DNA from: Auritidibacter sp. Marseille-P8566
GTDB lineage: Bacteria; Actinomycetota; Actinomycetes; Actinomycetales; Microbacteriaceae
Direction: 5' to 3'
DNA length: 37,273 bases
Assembly (NCBI GenBank): GCA_945895375.1
Contig: CAMDEE010000009.1
Span: forward strand, 1 to 37,273
A model generated the notes under the pieces. The model made no database searches, was not told where the DNA came from, and was given only the letters and a program-made list of their open reading frames with translations. The position numbers were made by a program, and so were the translations under genes. Positions 18,973 through 27,712 of this stretch are shown here, one piece after another; the first letter of the stretch is position 1; the number at the start of each line of letters is the position of its first letter.

Positions 18973-20826
18973 CTACTCGACTGTTACCGACTTGGCTAGA
19001 TTACGTGGCTGATCCACGTCCAAGCCCTTAGCTGCCGCTAGCTCCATAGCAAAGATCTGCAATGGAATGACATTCAGAATTGGTGCCAGCATCTTGTGTA
19101 TGGCAGGCACATAAATAACTTCCGCTGCATACTTACTAACTTCAGCATCCCCTTGCTCAGCAATAGCAATGACCTGTGCTCCACGAGCTTTAACCTCTTG
19201 AATGTTGCTAACTACCTTGGCATGAAGTGAGTCAGGGTCAGATGGGCTCGGCACGATAACAATTACCGGTTGACCTTCTTCTATAAGAGCAATAGGGCCA
19301 TGCTTTAGTTCTCCAGCTGCAAAGCCTTCAGAGTGAATGTATGCAAGTTCCTTGAGCTTTAGAGCACCCTCAAGAGCAATAGGGAAACCAACGTGACGAC
19401 CTAGGAACAGAACTGTTCTTGCATCCTTGAACTTCTTCGCAAGAGCACGGGTTGAATCGGTAGTGGTTAGAACATCAGCGATATCACCTGGCAGCTTTAG
19501 AAGTTCCTTACCAATGACCTGAAGATCTTCTTTAGGTTGTGTGCCACGAACTGTTGCTAGATGAAGACCTAGCAAGAAGATTGCAGTGATCTGTGCTGTG
19601 AAAGCTTTAGTTGAAGCTACGGCAACCTCAGGACCTGCATGTGTATAAAGAACAGCATCTGCTTCACGAGCAAGTGTTGCTCCTTGAGTGTTACAGATAG
19701 ATAGAACAGATGCTCCTGCTTCTTTGGCATAACGAGTAGCCATCAGAGTGTCCATGGTTTCACCTGATTGGCTAACAGCAACAACCAAGGTGTTCGGAGT
19801 CAAAATAGGTTGACGATATCTAAACTCATGAGATAGTTCAACGCTTACTGGAATCTTTGCCCACGCTTCAATTGCATATTTACCAACTTCAGATGCATAA
19901 GCAGCAGTGCCACAAGCAACCATGATGATGCGATCTATGTTTGGAATTAGTTTCGAGATTGAAGCTAGTTCCTCAAGGTTCACATAGCCATCACTTGAAA
20001 CACGAGCCATCAAAGTGTCGCCAACAGACTGAGGCTGATCAGCGATTTCCTTAGCCATGAATGAGGACCAGCCGCCCTTGCTAGCAGCACTAGCATCCCA
20101 GTCAACTGTGAACTCTTCGTGAGTTACTTTTTCTCCATTGAAGTTTTCTATTTCAACGCTGCCGGCTTTTAGAATTACAATCTCATCCTGACCAACAGCA
20201 ATTGCTCGCTTAGTGTGTTCCACGAAAGCAGCGACATCGCTACCAAGGAAGTTCTCACCATCACCCAAACCAATAACTAGGGGAGCGTTTCTTCTAGCGG
20301 CTAGAACCAAACCTGGTTCATCCTCGTGCACAACTAAAATAGTGAAAGCTCCGTGCAGTCTTCTAACTACAGTTCTAAAGCTTTCGGTTAGATCACCGGT
20401 CTTGGCGTATTGGGCTGCTACCAGGTGAGCTGCCGCCTCAGAGTCTGTTTCGCTGGCAAAGACAGCACCCTGCAATAAGAGCTCTGTCTTTAGTTCTGAG
20501 AAGTTCTCGATAATGCCGTTATGGATAAGGCTAAGTTTCTGGTGCTCGCCACCTAGATGAGGGTGAGCGTTGCCATCGGTTGGAGCGCCATGGGTTGCCC
20601 AGCGAGTATGACCAATACCAATGTTTGATTCCCCTAGAGGAGCCTTTTCAATATCTTCAACCAGCTTGGTTAGCTTGCCGGCTTTCTTACGGGTCTCTAG
20701 TTGACCCTGATGGTTTATGACAGAAACACCAGCACTGTCATAACCTCGGTATTCAAGTCTCTTTAGCCCGCCGAGCAGGACATCAACGGTTGACTTAGGG
20801 CCTACGTAGCCTACGATTCCACACAT
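18973..20826 (-). CDS. glmS: glutamine-fructose-6-phosphate aminotransferase (isomerising)
   Basis: GlmS makes glucosamine-6-phosphate, the entry to UDP-GlcNAc and peptidoglycan. Cys2 of MCGIVGYVG is the N-terminal nucleophile of the amidotransferase domain (to about 240). Two SIS isomerase domains follow (ACGTAAYAS, SQSGETMDT, EGALKLKELAYIHSEGF), and the C-terminus LAKSVTVE is canonical. At 617 residues it is full length. TAAACT six bases before the ATG suggests a leaderless transcript; there is no ribosome-binding site. It is divergent from coaA across 19 bp and heads the glmS-acpS-alr-tsaE-tsaB-rimI/tsaD run. glmM, the next pathway enzyme, is 1.7 kb away. Confidence 0.98.
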   Translation of the reverse strand: MCGIVGYVGPKSTVDVLLGGLKRLEYRGYDSAGVSVINHQGQLETRKKAGKLTKLVEDIEKAPLGESNIGIGHTRWATHGAPTDGNAHPHLGGEHQKLSLIHNGIIENFSELKTELLLQGAVFASETDSEAAAHLVAAQYAKTGDLTESFRTVVRRLHGAFTILVVHEDEPGLVLAARRNAPLVIGLGDGENFLGSDVAAFVEHTKRAIAVGQDEIVILKAGSVEIENFNGEKVTHEEFTVDWDASAASKGGWSSFMAKEIADQPQSVGDTLMARVSSDGYVNLEELASISKLIPNIDRIIMVACGTAAYASEVGKYAIEAWAKIPVSVELSHEFRYRQPILTPNTLVVAVSQSGETMDTLMATRYAKEAGASVLSICNTQGATLAREADAVLYTHAGPEVAVASTKAFTAQITAIFLLGLHLATVRGTQPKEDLQVIGKELLKLPGDIADVLTTTDSTRALAKKFKDARTVLFLGRHVGFPIALEGALKLKELAYIHSEGFAAGELKHGPIALIEEGQPVIVIVPSPSDPDSLHAKVVSNIQEVKARGAQVIAIAEQGDAEVSKYAAEVIYVPAIHKMLAPILNVIPLQIFAMELAAAKGLDVDQPRNLAKSVTVE

Positions 20827-20845
20827 GCCTCTAGTTTAAGGCAGA
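20827..20845. promoter_or_regulatory. 19-bp divergent intergenic with overlapping -10-like hexamers
   Basis: The whole gap between the glmS and coaA start codons is 19 bp. TAAACT (complement of 20833-20838) sits six bases from the glmS ATG, the spacing expected for leaderless mRNA. TAGTTT (20832-20837) sits eight bases from the coaA ATG. The two hexamers overlap on opposite strands, so any -35 contacts would lie inside the opposite coding sequence. AAGG before coaA is at best a partial ribosome-binding site. Confidence 0.55.
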
Positions 20846-21814
20846 ATGGCTTATGTGACTGGCTTACCCATTGGTAGTACCTCAGATGAGGCACCAGTTT
20901 CCCCTTTTGAAGAGATATCACGTAGCAAATGGTCTGAATTGGCCCAAAGTTCAACTTCTCCCCTGACTGAAGCAGAAATTGAAAAGATCAGGGGTCTAGG
21001 AGATTTCCTAGACATGGCTGAAGTATCAGACATTTATCTTCCTCTTAGCCAATTACTAAACATGTATGTCACTCAAGCTCAAAAGCTTCATGAATCATCA
21101 GATGCTTTCCTAAATAGAACTAACAAGAAGATCCCATTCATTATTGGAGTTGCTGGATCTGTTGCTGTTGGTAAATCAACAGTCTCAAGACTTCTAAAAG
21201 AACTGCTAAGTAGATGGCCATCAACCCCGACAGTTGCTCTTGTCACAACCGATGGTTTCCTGCATCCAAATGCTGTTCTTGAATCTAGGGGACTCATGAA
21301 TAGAAAAGGATTCCCTGAATCTTACGATCGCCTAGCATTGTTGAAATTTGTAGCAGACATCAAATCAGGTAAAGAAGAAGTCTCTGCTCCTCTTTATTCA
21401 CACCTCACTTACGACATAGTTCCAGGTGAAAGTGTTGTTGTCTCGTCTCCTGATGTGGTCATTATCGAGGGACTCAATGTTTTACAGCCACCATCTCTAG
21501 GCCAAGAGGTTGCCCTTAGCGATTACTTTGACTTCAAGATTTATGTAGATGCCCCAACCGAAGAAATAGAAACCTGGTATCTGGACAGATTCGAAGCTCT
21601 TAGAGAGTCTGCCTTTAGAGACCCTGCCTCATACTTCCACCGTTATGCCGAGATGGAAGAAGAAAAAGCTCTTGATAGAGCTAAAGAGATTTGGCGAACC
21701 ATCAACCTACCGAACCTGATGGAAAACATCATCTCCACCAAATCAAGAGCGACCCTAGTGTTACAAAAAGGCATCAAGCACAGGGTTGAAAGAGTCTTGC
21801 TTAGAAAGATCTAG
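20846..21814 (+). CDS. coaA: type I pantothenate kinase
   Basis: This enzyme phosphorylates pantothenate, the first and usually regulated step of CoA synthesis. The P-loop GVAGSVAVGKST lies at residues 101-112, followed by TTDGFLHPN, GFPESYD, YSHLTYDIVPGE and IEGLNVLQP, all typical of prokaryotic type I PanK. At 322 residues it is near the family length, and the long N-terminal region before the P-loop is normal. It is the only plus-strand gene between 14.9 kb and the window end, monocistronic, and closed by a terminator 9 bases after its stop. Confidence 0.97.
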   Translation: MAYVTGLPIGSTSDEAPVSPFEEISRSKWSELAQSSTSPLTEAEIEKIRGLGDFLDMAEVSDIYLPLSQLLNMYVTQAQKLHESSDAFLNRTNKKIPFIIGVAGSVAVGKSTVSRLLKELLSRWPSTPTVALVTTDGFLHPNAVLESRGLMNRKGFPESYDRLALLKFVADIKSGKEEVSAPLYSHLTYDIVPGESVVVSSPDVVIIEGLNVLQPPSLGQEVALSDYFDFKIYVDAPTEEIETWYLDRFEALRESAFRDPASYFHRYAEMEEEKALDRAKEIWRTINLPNLMENIISTKSRATLVLQKGIKHRVERVLLRKI

Positions 21815-21823
21815 GTTAAAGCA

Positions 21824-21853
21824 AAACTCCAGAACCCGAAGGTTCTGGAGTTT
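21824..21853. terminator. bidirectional terminator with cUUCGg loop
   Basis: A perfect 13-bp stem, AAACTCCAGAACC (21824-21836) with GGTTCTGGAGTTT (21841-21853), has a four-base loop. On the minus strand the loop is C-UUCG-G, the unusually stable tetraloop, and TTTTGCTTT follows, giving a good terminator for the 21868 gene. The plus-strand version serves coaA but has a shorter T-run. Confidence 0.88.
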
Positions 21854-21867
21854 AGAGAAAAATTCGG

Positions 21868-22464
21868 TTATCTCTTGCACTTACCCTTTGCTTTATTGTG
21901 CTTTAGGACAGTTTCTTTAACTTCTTCTTGAACTTCTTCAACTTCTGTTTCTACAACTTCCACTTCTTCGGCAACTTGCTCAACAGTTTCTGCAGCGTCT
22001 TGGACTGCATTCTCGGCAGCAGCAAGTTCGATCTTTGCTCTATAGATAGCTCCGTTTACCTTGACTAAATCTTTGGTTAGACCGGCTAGCTTCTTTAGTG
22101 CTTTGTTTCTCTCTGCTCCAGTAGCAGTTTCCAGAATCAAGTTTTGCGCTGCAATGCTAGTGGTCAACTTAGCTGATTTTGCTTCTAGTTCAGCAAGGGT
22201 TCTTACCTTTTTAGTCTTTTCTGACTTGGCTTTTGAGTGATGACCTTTAGCCTTGGAGTGTTCTCCTCTAGCTTTTGCTGCCTTCTCAAGAGCTTGCTTT
22301 TCTTTTGACTTTGCAATCTTTTCTTGAGCGACTAGCCCGCTAATTTCGCGAACATCAGAAGACGAGCACTTAGGCTTCGATTCATGCTTGGCGGTCGCAC
22401 CGCTTAGCGCTACTGGTGCGATAACTAGGCTTAGGGCCGCTAGTGCTAAAGCAATTTTCTTCAT
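21868..22464 (-). CDS. secreted charged coiled-coil protein, function unknown
   Basis: The start at 22464 (MKKIALALAALSLV..) has AAAGGA eight bases upstream and gives 198 residues; an upstream in-frame start is not supported. Residues 1-26 look like a signal peptide with a likely S-G-A-T-A cleavage site. The mature protein is almost wholly helical: a basic Lys/His/Ala-rich first half with repeated HSKAK and GHHSKAK motifs, then an acidic Glu/Val-rich coiled coil (VAEEVEVVETEVEEVQEEV). A single cysteine lies near each end of the mature chain, suiting an intra- or intermolecular disulfide. No recognised domain, anchor or partner gene was seen. It is flanked by the terminator and glmM. Confidence 0.75.
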   Translation of the reverse strand: MKKIALALAALSLVIAPVALSGATAKHESKPKCSSSDVREISGLVAQEKIAKSKEKQALEKAAKARGEHSKAKGHHSKAKSEKTKKVRTLAELEAKSAKLTTSIAAQNLILETATGAERNKALKKLAGLTKDLVKVNGAIYRAKIELAAAENAVQDAAETVEQVAEEVEVVETEVEEVQEEVKETVLKHNKAKGKCKR

Positions 22465-22555
22465 GACTTCAATCCTTTGTGTAGGACTCTCATCGTAGAC
22501 CTGCAAGGTGAATTTAAGGGATTAATCCCCAGTTACTAAGTGAATTCTTGGTTAC

Positions 22556-23902
22556 CTAGAGAGCTAGGTTCTTTTCAACCACTCGGGCAATACGGTCAGC
22601 CCAAGAGTGAGCAGTCCCCTCATCACTAGCCTCAACCATGACTCGAACCAGGTTCTCAGTTCCTGAGGCTCTGAGTAATACTCGACCTGAGTCCCCCAGG
22701 TCTGCTTGGGCTTCTTGAACGATTGCCTGAAGTCCGGAGTCTGAATCAACTCTTGTTTTGTCAACGCCCTTGATGTTGATAAGAACCTGAGGGTAAGTCT
22801 TCATCTGGTTAGCAAGTTCTGTCAAGCTCTTACCTGAGCTCTTGACCTCTGCAGCAATCATCAAACCGGTAAGGATTCCATCTCCAGTGGTAGCAAAGCG
22901 GCTGAAGATAATGTGCCCTGATTGCTCGCCACCTAAAGTGAATCCACCCTCGCGAATCTGCTCCAAGACGTAACGGTCGCCTACCTTGGTTTCAATCATC
23001 TCGATACCAGCATCCTTCATAGCAATGCGAAGACCTAGATTACTCATCACTGTTGCAACCAGTGTGTTTCTAGCAAGTTCGCCTTTAGCTTTTAGTGAAA
23101 GAGCAAGAATAGCCATCAACTGATCGCCATCAACTATGGCTCCAGCAGCATCAACTGCAAGTGCTCTATCTGCATCACCATCGTGAGCAAAGCCCATGTC
23201 TGCACTATGTTCTAAGACAGCAGCCTGCAGAGCGCTCATGCTAGTTGATCCAAAACCTGCATTGATGTTTAGCCCATCAGGGTCATTGCCAATAACAATC
23301 ACTTCTGCACCTGAATCAGCAAAGACTTGAGGTGAAATAGCTGAAGCTGCACCATGAGCACAGTCAAGAACAATCTTGAGTCCATCAAGAGAATTAGGAA
23401 TAGCACCTAGAAGATGAACGATGTATCGGTCTTCAGCGTCAGCAAATCTTTGCACTCGACCAACAGCTCCACCAATAGGTCTTAGAACATCAGCACTCAT
23501 TGCTTCTTCAATTTGATCTTCAATATCATCAGGAAGCTTGTGTCCACCGGCAGCGAAGAACTTAATGCCATTATCGGGCGCTGGGTTATGTGATGCAGAA
23601 ATCATCACACCGAAATCAGCATTTATATCTGCAGTTAGAAATGCAGTTGCAGGAGTTGGAATAACACCTGCATCAAAAACATCAATACCGCAAGAAGCTA
23701 AACCAGAGGCAACAGCAGCACTTAGGTATTCACCTGAGATTCTTGGATCGCGTCCGATAACTGCGATTGGTCTTCTGCCATCATTACGTGCTTGCTCACC
23801 TAAAACAGTTGCGGCAGCTTGAGCTGTTGAAAGGGCAAGTTCAACAGTGAGGTCGCGATTCGCAACTCCACGAACACCATCGGTACCGAATAAGCGGGCC
23901 AT
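22556..23902 (-). CDS. glmM: phosphoglucosamine mutase
   Basis: GlmM converts glucosamine-6-phosphate to glucosamine-1-phosphate for UDP-GlcNAc. The N-terminus [14 protein letters not shown], active-site serine in [16 protein letters not shown] (about residue 104), metal-binding DGDADRAL, sugar-binding GGEQSGHI and phosphate-binding [15 protein letters not shown] are all present. ATG at 23902 (448 residues) is preferred over the TTG six bases upstream because the family begins at MARLFGT. It follows rpsI by 35 bases, the common actinobacterial rplM-rpsI-glmM order. Confidence 0.97.
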   Translation of the reverse strand: MARLFGTDGVRGVANRDLTVELALSTAQAAATVLGEQARNDGRRPIAVIGRDPRISGEYLSAAVASGLASCGIDVFDAGVIPTPATAFLTADINADFGVMISASHNPAPDNGIKFFAAGGHKLPDDIEDQIEEAMSADVLRPIGGAVGRVQRFADAEDRYIVHLLGAIPNSLDGLKIVLDCAHGAASAISPQVFADSGAEVIVIGNDPDGLNINAGFGSTSMSALQAAVLEHSADMGFAHDGDADRALAVDAAGAIVDGDQLMAILALSLKAKGELARNTLVATVMSNLGLRIAMKDAGIEMIETKVGDRYVLEQIREGGFTLGGEQSGHIIFSRFATTGDGILTGLMIAAEVKSSGKSLTELANQMKTYPQVLINIKGVDKTRVDSDSGLQAIVQEAQADLGDSGRVLLRASGTENLVRVMVEASDEGTAHSWADRIARVVEKNLAL

Positions 23903-23937
23903 GGTCAAAGCCTAAACGAGCAGTAGCCCGAAGCGAA

Positions 23938-24435
23938 TTAACGCTTTGAGAACTGAGACGCCTTACGTGCCTTCTTAAGACCAGCCTTCTTACGCTCGAT
24001 AACACGTGCGTCACGGCTTAGGAATCCAGCCTTCTTTAGAGCTGGACGGTTGTTGTCGCGGTCGATCTCATTTAGTGAACGAGCGATACCAAGACGAAGT
24101 GCGCCTGCTTGACCAGCAACTCCACCACCGTTGATACGTGCTGTTACATCGTATGAGTCCTGAAGACCTAGAACCTTGAAAGGGTCTGTTACTAGTTGCT
24201 GGTGCAACTTGTTTGGGAAGTATTCTGCCAAGTCGCGACCGTTGATCTTGATAACACCGGTACCTGGCTTGATGCGTACGCGAGCAACTGCTTCCTTACG
24301 ACGGCCTAGACCTGCACCTGGAACAGTTAGTGGAGCACGAGACTTAGCTGGCTTTGTTTCAGCAGCGGTTGGAGTTTCTGTGGTGTAGCTCTCTGGTGCA
24401 GCTACTTCTTGAGCTTCAGCTTTCTTAGTTGGCAT
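23938..24435 (-). CDS. rpsI: 30S ribosomal protein S9
   Basis: The S9 core (about residues 44-165) begins [19 protein letters not shown] and ends with the basic [12 protein letters not shown] tail that reaches the P-site tRNA in the ribosome. Residues 1-43 form a non-conserved Ala/Glu/Thr/Lys-rich extension of the kind seen in actinobacterial S9. It lies 23 bases after rplM in the same transcript, upstream of glmM. Confidence 0.97.
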   Translation of the reverse strand: MPTKKAEAQEVAAPESYTTETPTAAETKPAKSRAPLTVPGAGLGRRKEAVARVRIKPGTGVIKINGRDLAEYFPNKLHQQLVTDPFKVLGLQDSYDVTARINGGGVAGQAGALRLGIARSLNEIDRDNNRPALKKAGFLSRDARVIERKKAGLKKARKASQFSKR

Positions 24436-24458
24436 CTGTTGTCTTTCCTTCTAAGCGC

Positions 24459-24902
24459 TTACTGCGCTACCTGTCCAATTGTGTAAGGCTTTGGAGCCTG
24501 TGCTACGTGTGGGTGCTCTGCACCACGGTAAACCTTAAGCTTTGAAAGCTGGTCACGACCAAGAGTGTTCTTAGGAAGCATTCCGCGGATTGCCTTCTCA
24601 ACTGCCTTCTCAGGTGACTTCTCTAGAAGTTCTGCGTAAGTAGTTGCAGTCATACCACCTGGGTAACCAGAGTGACGGTATGCGTTCTTCTTCTGCAACT
24701 TAGATCCGGTAAGAGCTACCTTCTCTGCGTTGATGATTACAACGAAGTCTCCGTTGTCCATGTGAGGAGCAAAAGTTGCCTTGTGCTTGCCGCGTAGTAA
24801 CGCAGCTGCAGTTGCAGCCAAACGACCTAGAACTACATCGGTGGCGTCAATAACTAGCCAGTCGTTCTGAAGCTCATGAGCTTTCGGTGAATAAGTACGC
24901 AC
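24459..24902 (-). CDS. rplM: 50S ribosomal protein L13
   Basis: L13 is an early-assembling large-subunit protein. The 147-residue sequence has [15 protein letters not shown], the [19 protein letters not shown] segment and [20 protein letters not shown], all diagnostic. The start is GTG at 24902 with AAGG about nine bases upstream. A separate promoter and a leader of roughly 80 bases with two hairpins precede it; in E. coli the rplM-rpsI leader is a target of L13 autoregulation, so similar control is possible here but unproven. Confidence 0.97.
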   Translation of the reverse strand: MRTYSPKAHELQNDWLVIDATDVVLGRLAATAAALLRGKHKATFAPHMDNGDFVVIINAEKVALTGSKLQKKNAYRHSGYPGGMTATTYAELLEKSPEKAVEKAIRGMLPKNTLGRDQLSKLKVYRGAEHPHVAQAPKPYTIGQVAQ

Positions 24903-24933
24903 GAAATTGCCTTCTATTTCTTATCGGATTGGC

Positions 24934-24985
24934 GATGAATTAGTAATTCATCAACATGTGCTAAACCAAATGGTTTCAGGCACGA
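24934..24985 (-). ncRNA. candidate structured leader of rplM-rpsI
   Basis: In the predicted 5' leader, AAACCA-tt-TGGTTT (24963-24976) and the perfect nine-base dyad GATGAATTA-c-TAATTCATC (24934-24952) form two consecutive hairpins between the promoter and the rplM ribosome-binding site. There is no poly-U tract after either, so they are not simple terminators. A regulatory role is inference. Confidence 0.4.
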
Positions 24986-24991
24986 AGCCTA

Positions 24992-25021
24992 AGTTTATCC
25001 CCAAACAATGCAGATATGCAA
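24992..25021 (-). promoter_or_regulatory. rplM-rpsI promoter
   Basis: On the minus strand, TTGCAT (complement of 25016-25021) and TAAACT (complement of 24992-24997) are separated by 18 bases. The same TAAACT -10 hexamer appears before groES and glmS. Transcription would start near 24985, leaving a leader of about 80 bases. Confidence 0.55.
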
Positions 25022-25044
25022 CCCGAAGATTTAGGGGAATATCC

Positions 25045-25914
25045 CTAATCATCTTCCAAAGATCTGGTGTGTTGGGTCATTCTGACGTGGCTCTCAAGGT
25101 CCTTATTGGACGGATATCCGACCTCAATAAGGCTCAAACCTTCAGGGGTAACCACCTTGTAGTTATGCCCCACCCGAGACTTAGATTTGAGGGCTTTGGC
25201 TATATCTGCGGCTGTTGTTCGCCCTGCTCCAGCCTTAATTAGGGCCCCAACGATAGATCTGACCATATTGTGGGCAAAAGCATCGGCTAAAAGCTCTATT
25301 TCAACTACTCCACCCAGAGCCTTATTTCTCTTGACAGAAATAGACCTCAAAAGCCTGATGGTAGTGCCATGAGGCATTGGCTTACTGAAGGCAGCAAAGT
25401 CATGAAGCCCCAAGAACTCCTGGCTGGCTTTCTGCATAGCATCTAGTTCCAATGGGTATTTAATCCATAGGTTGTATCTAGCTCTTAGAGGATTCCAGCC
25501 ACTGGTGGCATCGGCAATCGTGTAACGGTATTTCCTATGGGTAGCCCCATATCTTGCATGAAAATGCTTTGGAGCAACCGCTGCCTTGATGATTCTCACA
25601 TCATCCGGCAAAAGGGCATTCATCTTCATTCGAAAATCATTGCTTCGACCCAGACGCTTCACCTGAGCTGGTGTTAGGTCTAAATGAACAACCTGGTGCT
25701 CAGCATGAACTCCAGCATCGGTTCGACCAGCAACCCTCATCCCAAAATCATTCTTAGTTGGACCAAAGATGGTTATTAGAGCAGCCATCATTTCGCTGTG
25801 AACGGTTCTTAGTTTTGGCTGTTTAGCCCAACCAGCGAAATCAGTGCCATCGTAGGCAAGGTCCAGCCGATATCGAATCAAGCCGTCAACCAATTGGTCA
25901 ACGGCTTGATTCAT
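25045..25914 (-). CDS. truA: tRNA pseudouridine(38-40) synthase
   Basis: TruA isomerises uridines 38-40 of tRNA anticodon arms. The sequence has LDLAYDGTDFAGWAKQP near the start, the catalytic aspartate in AGRTDAGVHAEHQVVHLD, and FHARYGATHRKYRY, as in the family. At 289 residues it is normal. It starts 20 bases after rplQ at the distal end of the alpha operon. Its first eleven or so codons fold into a long hairpin (reported separately). A shorter start at an internal TTG just before IRYRLDL is possible. Confidence 0.96.
   Translation of the reverse strand: MNQAVDQLVDGLIRYRLDLAYDGTDFAGWAKQPKLRTVHSEMMAALITIFGPTKNDFGMRVAGRTDAGVHAEHQVVHLDLTPAQVKRLGRSNDFRMKMNALLPDDVRIIKAAVAPKHFHARYGATHRKYRYTIADATSGWNPLRARYNLWIKYPLELDAMQKASQEFLGLHDFAAFSKPMPHGTTIRLLRSISVKRNKALGGVVEIELLADAFAHNMVRSIVGALIKAGAGRTTAADIAKALKSKSRVGHNYKVVTPEGLSLIEVGYPSNKDLESHVRMTQHTRSLEDD
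25875..25912 (-). promoter_or_regulatory. 17-bp hairpin spanning the truA start region
   Basis: 25875-25892 is nearly the inverse of 25895-25912. As minus-strand RNA every position pairs: twelve Watson-Crick pairs, two G-U wobbles, then ACC/GGU around an AAUU loop. The G of the truA ATG is in the stem. The two wobble positions would be C-A mismatches in plus-strand RNA, so pairing is complete only in the transcribed sense. Confidence 0.7.
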
Positions 25915-25934
25915 GAGATCTTTTTTGATTGAAA

Positions 25935-26573
25935 TTACTTAGCTTCGTCAGCCTCAGGAGCTTCGGCTGCTGCTTCTGCAACTTCAGCAACTTCTTCGGC
26001 TGCCGGAGCTTCTTCAACTGCTGGAGCTTCTTCAGCTACTGCTTCTGCAACAACTTCTGCTGGAGCTTCTTCAACGATGTTCTCGTCTAATACAGTCTCT
26101 GGCTCAGTGTGCTCAGCTGCTACTTCTTCAATAACTTCTTCAGCAACAACAGCAGCTGCAGTTGTCTTGACAGCGTTAGCTAGCTTTGCCTTTGCTCTTG
26201 CAGGCTTTGCAACAACAGGCTCTAGAACTAGTTCGATTAGTGCCATAGGAGCGTTGTCGCCCTTACGGAAACCAAGCTTTGTAATTCTGGTGTAACCACC
26301 GTTACGGTCCTGAACTAGTGGAGCGATGTTTGTGAAAAGCTCGTGAACTACGTTCTTGTCTGTGATGTCAGCCATAGTCTGACGACGAGCGTGTAGGTCA
26401 CCGCGCTTTGCAAGTGATACTAGCTTCTCAGCAACAGGCTGCATACGCTTAGCCTTGGTTTCGGTAGTAGTGATCGCCTTGTGTGTGAACAGTGATGACG
26501 CCAAGTTGTTTAGCATCAAACGTTCGTGAGCAGGACCGCCTCCGAGGCGAGGGCCTTTAGTTGGACGTGGCAT
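25935..26573 (-). CDS. rplQ: 50S ribosomal protein L17 with acidic C-terminal tail
   Basis: Residues 1-120 are a full L17 core: [35 protein letters not shown] and a C-terminal [22 protein letters not shown]. Residues 121-212 are low-complexity, first Lys/Ala-rich and then strongly acidic Glu/Ala/Val/Pro. Actinobacterial L17 often carries such tails, but this one is long, nearly doubling the protein. It follows rpoA by 32 bases. Confidence 0.97.
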   Translation of the reverse strand: MPRPTKGPRLGGGPAHERLMLNNLASSLFTHKAITTTETKAKRMQPVAEKLVSLAKRGDLHARRQTMADITDKNVVHELFTNIAPLVQDRNGGYTRITKLGFRKGDNAPMALIELVLEPVVAKPARAKAKLANAVKTTAAAVVAEEVIEEVAAEHTEPETVLDENIVEEAPAEVVAEAVAEEAPAVEEAPAAEEVAEVAEAAAEAPEADEAK

Positions 26574-26605
26574 TTGTTTCTCCTATTACTTATCTAGAGC
26601 CAGGA

Positions 26606-27601
26606 CTATGCCTGGTCATCCTCATCGAAGTTAGCGCTGAAATATGCGGCATCAAAGCCTGGTACTGAATCACGGAAACGTAGTCCCATTGAAGTTAGCT
26701 TGTCGCGTACCTCATCAACTGACTTCATTCCGAAGTTACGGATGTTCATCAGCTGGTCTTCAGTTAGGTTGATTAGTTCGTTTACAGTGTTGATGCCTTC
26801 GCGCTTTAGGCAGTTGTATGAACGAACGGTTAGATCTAGTTCTTCAATTGGCTTAGCTAGTGCTGGTGGTAGGTCAACTGCAACAGCTGAAACTGGAAGG
26901 TCGATACCTTCTGCATTTTCATCTAGAGCAGATGCTAGACCGAATAGGTTAACCAAAGTTATACCTGCAGAAGCCATAGCTTCACGAGGTGAGATCGAAG
27001 GCTTGGTCTCAACATCAACAATTAACTTGTCGAAGTTTGTGAACTCACCCGCACGAGTTGCCTCAACGCGGTATGAAACCTTTAGAACTGGTGAATAGAT
27101 TGAGTCAACCGGAATGATCTGGTTGTTAGCCATGTCTGGCTGACGGTTCTGAGATGCCTGAACGTATCCACGACCTGCTTCAATGGTCAACCACATGTGT
27201 AGTGAGCCCTTGGTAACAGTTGCTAGAACTAGCTCTGGGTTGTGAATAGTTACATCAGAGTTGGTAACGATGTCAGCAGCGGTAGCAACACCAACACCCT
27301 TCTTAAGCTCTAGAACAACTGGGGCACCAGCTTCAGATGAAACAACTAGGTCCTTGATGTTTAGGATTAGCTCGGTTACGTCTTCCTTAACACCATCGAT
27401 AGGACCGAATTCGTGGCTAATGCCTTCGATCTTGATGCTGGTAACTGCTGCACCTGGAATAGATGAAAGCAAGGTACGACGAAGTGAGTTTCCTAGAGTG
27501 TATCCAAAACCAGGCTCTAGTGGATCTAGGGTGAAGCGTGAGCGGTTCGGGAAATTGCTGTCAATTTCTTCGTTAAGAACTGGAGTCTGTGCAATTAGCA
27601 C
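26606..27601 (-). CDS. rpoA: RNA polymerase subunit alpha
   Basis: The alpha dimer nucleates RNA polymerase assembly and its C-terminal domain contacts UP elements and activators. The N-terminal domain shows [32 protein letters not shown], and the C-terminal domain (about 250-320) has [19 protein letters not shown] including the DNA-contacting Arg. GTG at 27601 is the start (331 residues) because AAAGGA lies seven bases upstream and homologues begin at LIAQ; a GTG at 27616 lacks this support. It directly follows rpsK, since rpsD is not in this operon. Confidence 0.97.
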   Translation of the reverse strand: MLIAQTPVLNEEIDSNFPNRSRFTLDPLEPGFGYTLGNSLRRTLLSSIPGAAVTSIKIEGISHEFGPIDGVKEDVTELILNIKDLVVSSEAGAPVVLELKKGVGVATAADIVTNSDVTIHNPELVLATVTKGSLHMWLTIEAGRGYVQASQNRQPDMANNQIIPVDSIYSPVLKVSYRVEATRAGEFTNFDKLIVDVETKPSISPREAMASAGITLVNLFGLASALDENAEGIDLPVSAVAVDLPPALAKPIEELDLTVRSYNCLKREGINTVNELINLTEDQLMNIRNFGMKSVDEVRDKLTSMGLRFRDSVPGFDAAYFSANFDEDDQA

Positions 27602-27712
27602 GTTGGTTCCTTTCACTGAGACATCCGCTATTTGATATCTCTTTTGTTGGGTTTGCTATTCAGTGGCCACTAAACAGCTGTATTAAGTTGTGTGTTACTT
27701 GAAGCTATAAAA

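Noticed and set aside
25031-25047. TAGGG/CCCTA inverted repeat after truA as a terminator
   Set aside because: The stem is about five pairs with an extra C and no U-tract follows; it also includes the truA stop codon.
26700-27098. 132-codon plus-strand open frame within rpoA
   Set aside because: It is an antisense shadow of a highly conserved gene, with Ser/Arg-rich low-information sequence and no ribosome-binding site.
27661-27674. AGTGGCCACT palindrome between rpsK and rpoA
   Set aside because: It is a short GC-centred palindrome with no loop, no T-run and no promoter context; probably chance.
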